Positions 6,287 through 7,701 of a stretch of DNA of 7,701 nt are shown here, piece after piece. Origin of the DNA: an uncultured Oribacterium sp. Lineage in GTDB: Bacteria > Bacillota > Clostridia > Lachnospirales > Lachnospiraceae. The translations under genes were made by a program, and so were the position numbers. The notes under the pieces are model-generated. The model saw nothing but the letters and a program-made list of their open reading frames with translations, made no database searches and had not been told where the DNA came from. The stretch covers positions 1 through 7,701 of the forward strand of contig CALAOB010000064.1 of NCBI GenBank assembly GCA_937927445.1. Direction: 5' to 3'. Every line of letters begins with the position of its first letter. Position 1 is the first letter of the stretch.

Positions 6287-6315
6287 AGTATTTCATAACG
6301 TTATTTTTTCGTCAA
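6287..6315 (-). promoter_or_regulatory. Sigma-70 promoter of the enolase-family/tct operon
   Basis: On the minus strand TTGACG (6315-6310, five of six consensus bases) is followed after exactly 17 bases by AATACT (6292-6287, four of six). A TG sits one base upstream of the -10, giving an extended -10 element. The expected start is near 6280, giving a leader of roughly 108 bases. This is the best promoter match I found in the divergent spacer. No sigma-54 (GG-N10-GC) match was found for this operon. Confidence 0.55.
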
Positions 6316-6319
6316 TCCG

Positions 6320-6349
6320 CCGTTTCAAAAGTATTGCAATTTGAAATGG
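6320..6349. promoter_or_regulatory. Inverted repeat between the divergent promoters, candidate regulator site
   Basis: CCGTTTCAAA (6320-6329) and TTTGAAATGG (6340-6349) are inverted copies matching at nine of ten positions around a 10-base centre. Relative to the minus-strand promoter the site covers about -40 to -69, the usual place for an activator. Relative to the plus-strand promoter it covers the -35 region, where binding would repress. That fits one protein activating the operon and limiting its own synthesis. The assignment to the adjacent Fis-HTH regulator is inference. Confidence 0.45.
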
Positions 6350-6361
6350 ATACATTACACT
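6334..6361 (+). promoter_or_regulatory. Possible promoter of the regulator gene
   Basis: TTGCAA (6334-6339) and TACACT (6356-6361) are separated by 16 bases and each matches the sigma-70 consensus at four of six positions. The start would be near 6368, with a leader of about 50 bases. The -35 overlaps the inverted repeat. The match is weak, and other registers (TTGAAA at 6341) are possible. Confidence 0.3.
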
Positions 6362-6419
6362 ATGGATATATGCTGATTTGGCTTTTCACAGAAAATATGT
6401 AGAAAGGGATCTGAACTTT

Positions 6420-7556
6420 ATGAATTTCAAGCCGAGTGACATCGTCCTGCTGCACGGCGATCCTGCCGTCGCTACCTTTGAGATGCTCGAGCATCTCTTC
6501 GTCGATCTGAAGCCGGAGCTGGAGAAGGCGAAGCTCTATGCCCGCTCCTCGAGTCCGGTGCTGATCGAGGCCTCCGCCGGTCCGGAGCTCGAGATGATCG
6601 GACAGGCGATCCATAACGGAAGTGATCGGAAGGGAAAATCCTATGCGGTGATCTCGCTGTCCGGTCTGACCAATGAGGACCAGAACCGTATCCTTTTCGG
6701 CGACCCGCGCATGGGCCGGGAGGGTGCCCTCATGGACTGTAACCATGGCACGCTGATGATCCAGGGCATCGATAAGCTGACGCTCCCGATGCAGTCCCAG
6801 CTTGCACGCGTCATCCGTACGAAGCGCGTGGCCAGCCAGACGAATTTCGCACAATACCGCTATATCGATGTCCGCATCATCGGCTCGACCTCGAAGAATC
6901 TCACCGAGCTCCGAAATCAGTTCCTCTTCCGCTCGGACCTACTCTTCACCTTCCGTGCGCTGCGCCTCCGCATCCCGAAGCTGAAAAAGCGCCCGCACGA
7001 TGTCGAGAATATGCTGGACTTTTATTTCAATGACTACAACCGGGAGTATGAGATGCATCATACGCTCACAGCGCATGCCCGGACGACCATCATCCACTAC
7101 CCGTGGGACAGCAACATCATGCAGCTGAGCGCCTTCTGTGAGCGTCTCGTGCTGACTGCTCCGGACGTCGTGATCCACACCGGCTATGTACAGTCGCTGC
7201 TTGCCGAGCTCTATGAGCAGGATTCAGCGATCTATGTCACCGAAAGCCCGGCGCCGGTACAGGCACCGTCATCACAGGAATCCCCGGCGCTTCGCCGTAT
7301 CCTGAACCATGCAACGCTTTCCGACGTGGACAGCATGCCGTCCACTCGCCCGGATACGATGACTTCCTCCATGCGCTCGGAAACGACCGCCCCATCTGCA
7401 CTCCTTCCGCACATCCCCGAGAGCAACGACATCTACCGCGACCTCCTCGTAGCCTGCCTTCGAAAAAACAACGGAAACCGCAAGCTCACCGCGCAGGAGC
7501 TCGGCATCAGCACCACCACCCTCTGGCGAAAAATCCGCTATTACCACCTCGAGTGA
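6420..7556 (+). CDS. Fis-type HTH regulator with a degenerate sigma-54-activator AAA+ domain
   Basis: 378 residues. About 20-270 align with the central AAA+ domain of NtrC-type activators, but key elements are lost. The Walker A position reads IEASAGPE (49-56) with Pro for Lys. The GAFTGA loop is deleted: ILFG (91-94) is followed within ten residues by EGALMDCNHGTL. Walker B reads GTLMIQGI (110-117), Gln-Gly replacing Asp-Glu. The Sensor I region DVRIIGSTSKNL (150-161) and FRSDLLF...RIPKLKKRPHDV (170-195) keep the family signature. The sensor II region has lost its Arg (WDSNIMQL, 229-236). A polar linker (about 275-335) leads to a Fis-type HTH (about 336-378; LTAQELGISTTTLWRKI). It has no separate N-terminal sensor such as PrpR_N. 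It is unlikely to hydrolyse ATP or open sigma-54 promoters, so it probably acts as a dimeric DNA-binding regulator with sigma-70. The ATG at 6420 follows AGAAAGGG (6401-6408). A TTG at 6378 would add 14 residues but overlaps that site. Confidence 0.88.
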   Translation: MNFKPSDIVLLHGDPAVATFEMLEHLFVDLKPELEKAKLYARSSSPVLIEASAGPELEMIGQAIHNGSDRKGKSYAVISLSGLTNEDQNRILFGDPRMGREGALMDCNHGTLMIQGIDKLTLPMQSQLARVIRTKRVASQTNFAQYRYIDVRIIGSTSKNLTELRNQFLFRSDLLFTFRALRLRIPKLKKRPHDVENMLDFYFNDYNREYEMHHTLTAHARTTIIHYPWDSNIMQLSAFCERLVLTAPDVVIHTGYVQSLLAELYEQDSAIYVTESPAPVQAPSSQESPALRRILNHATLSDVDSMPSTRPDTMTSSMRSETTAPSALLPHIPESNDIYRDLLVACLRKNNGNRKLTAQELGISTTTLWRKIRYYHLE

Positions 7557-7701
7557 GTGCTGAATGGCAGGTCAAATTCTAAGCCAGGGCCCCGGAGGAC
7601 TGCCATCGAAAGCCATACGTAGAGAACGTGAAGAATCAAAAAAACACCCCTTAGATAATATGAAGTGACCTCACATTTGTAGTAACGTGGATTCGCCATT
7701 A

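Noticed and set aside
6378..6419. TTG start for the regulator adding 14 residues
   Set aside because: The ATG at 6420 is preceded by AGAAAGGG and is a better start codon; the extension would place that Shine-Dalgarno inside the coding region.
6360..6854. 164-codon open frame on the minus strand
   Set aside because: It is antisense to the regulator gene, whose AAA+ and HTH signatures are clear. The opposing frame has no recognisable motif.
7564..7606. Possible terminator after the regulator gene (ATGGCAG/CTGCCAT arms)
   Set aside because: The 7-bp stem encloses 29 bases and is not followed by a T-run on the plus strand, so it does not qualify as an intrinsic terminator. Nothing else in 7557-7701 could be supported.
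1..7701. CRISPR array, tRNA or rRNA gene, toxin-antitoxin, phage or defence genes
   Set aside because: I looked for regularly spaced repeats, cloverleaf structures and characteristic small gene pairs and saw none. All coding space is explained by a transport and catabolism cluster plus its regulator.

Overview
The window reads as the end of a draft or metagenomic contig from a Gram-positive anaerobe. Clostridia (Lachnospiraceae-like) is my best guess, not a proof. Supporting signs are strong AAGGAGG-type ribosome binding sites, a substrate-binding lipoprotein with a Thr/Ala-rich linker after its lipid Cys, U-tract hairpin terminators, moderate-to-high GC, and a regulator related to sigma-54 activators. 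Bases 1-31 are not genomic: they are the Nextera transposase adapter including its 19-bp mosaic end, so the contig's left end is a library artefact.

Layout. On the minus strand, in transcription order (right to left), lie an enolase-superfamily enzyme (6172-5027), a TctC-type binding lipoprotein (4881-3730), the small permease TctB (3602-3138), the large permease TctA (3122-1584) and an alpha/beta hydrolase of the dienelactone-hydrolase/acetyl-xylan-esterase type (1517-180). Two tandem hairpin terminators follow at 143-72. On the plus strand, divergent from the enolase-family gene, is a Fis-HTH regulator (6420-7556). It carries a sigma-54-activator-like AAA+ domain that has lost Walker A, Walker B and the GAFTGA loop. 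The last 145 bases (7557-7701) hold no gene I can support.

How it may work together. TctCBA is a complete tripartite tricarboxylate transporter, which takes up organic acids using a high-affinity binding protein and an ion gradient. The enolase-family enzyme would act on the imported carboxylate by abstracting its alpha-proton. The hydrolase would open a lactone or cleave an ester. The divergent regulator would control the set. The substrate cannot be read from sequence. The enzyme lacks both the His-Asp dyad of mandelate racemase and the second Lys of muconate cycloisomerase, so its chemistry is open.

Regulation visible in the DNA includes a good sigma-70 promoter for the operon and two dyad-symmetry regions around it in the 247-bp divergent spacer. 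A second possible promoter and a 14-bp palindrome lie before tctC. A strong intercistronic hairpin separates tctC from tctB, and an intrinsic terminator sits between tctA and the hydrolase. Expression therefore looks graded along the operon, with binding protein high, permease lower and hydrolase by read-through. All regulatory calls come from sequence inspection only.
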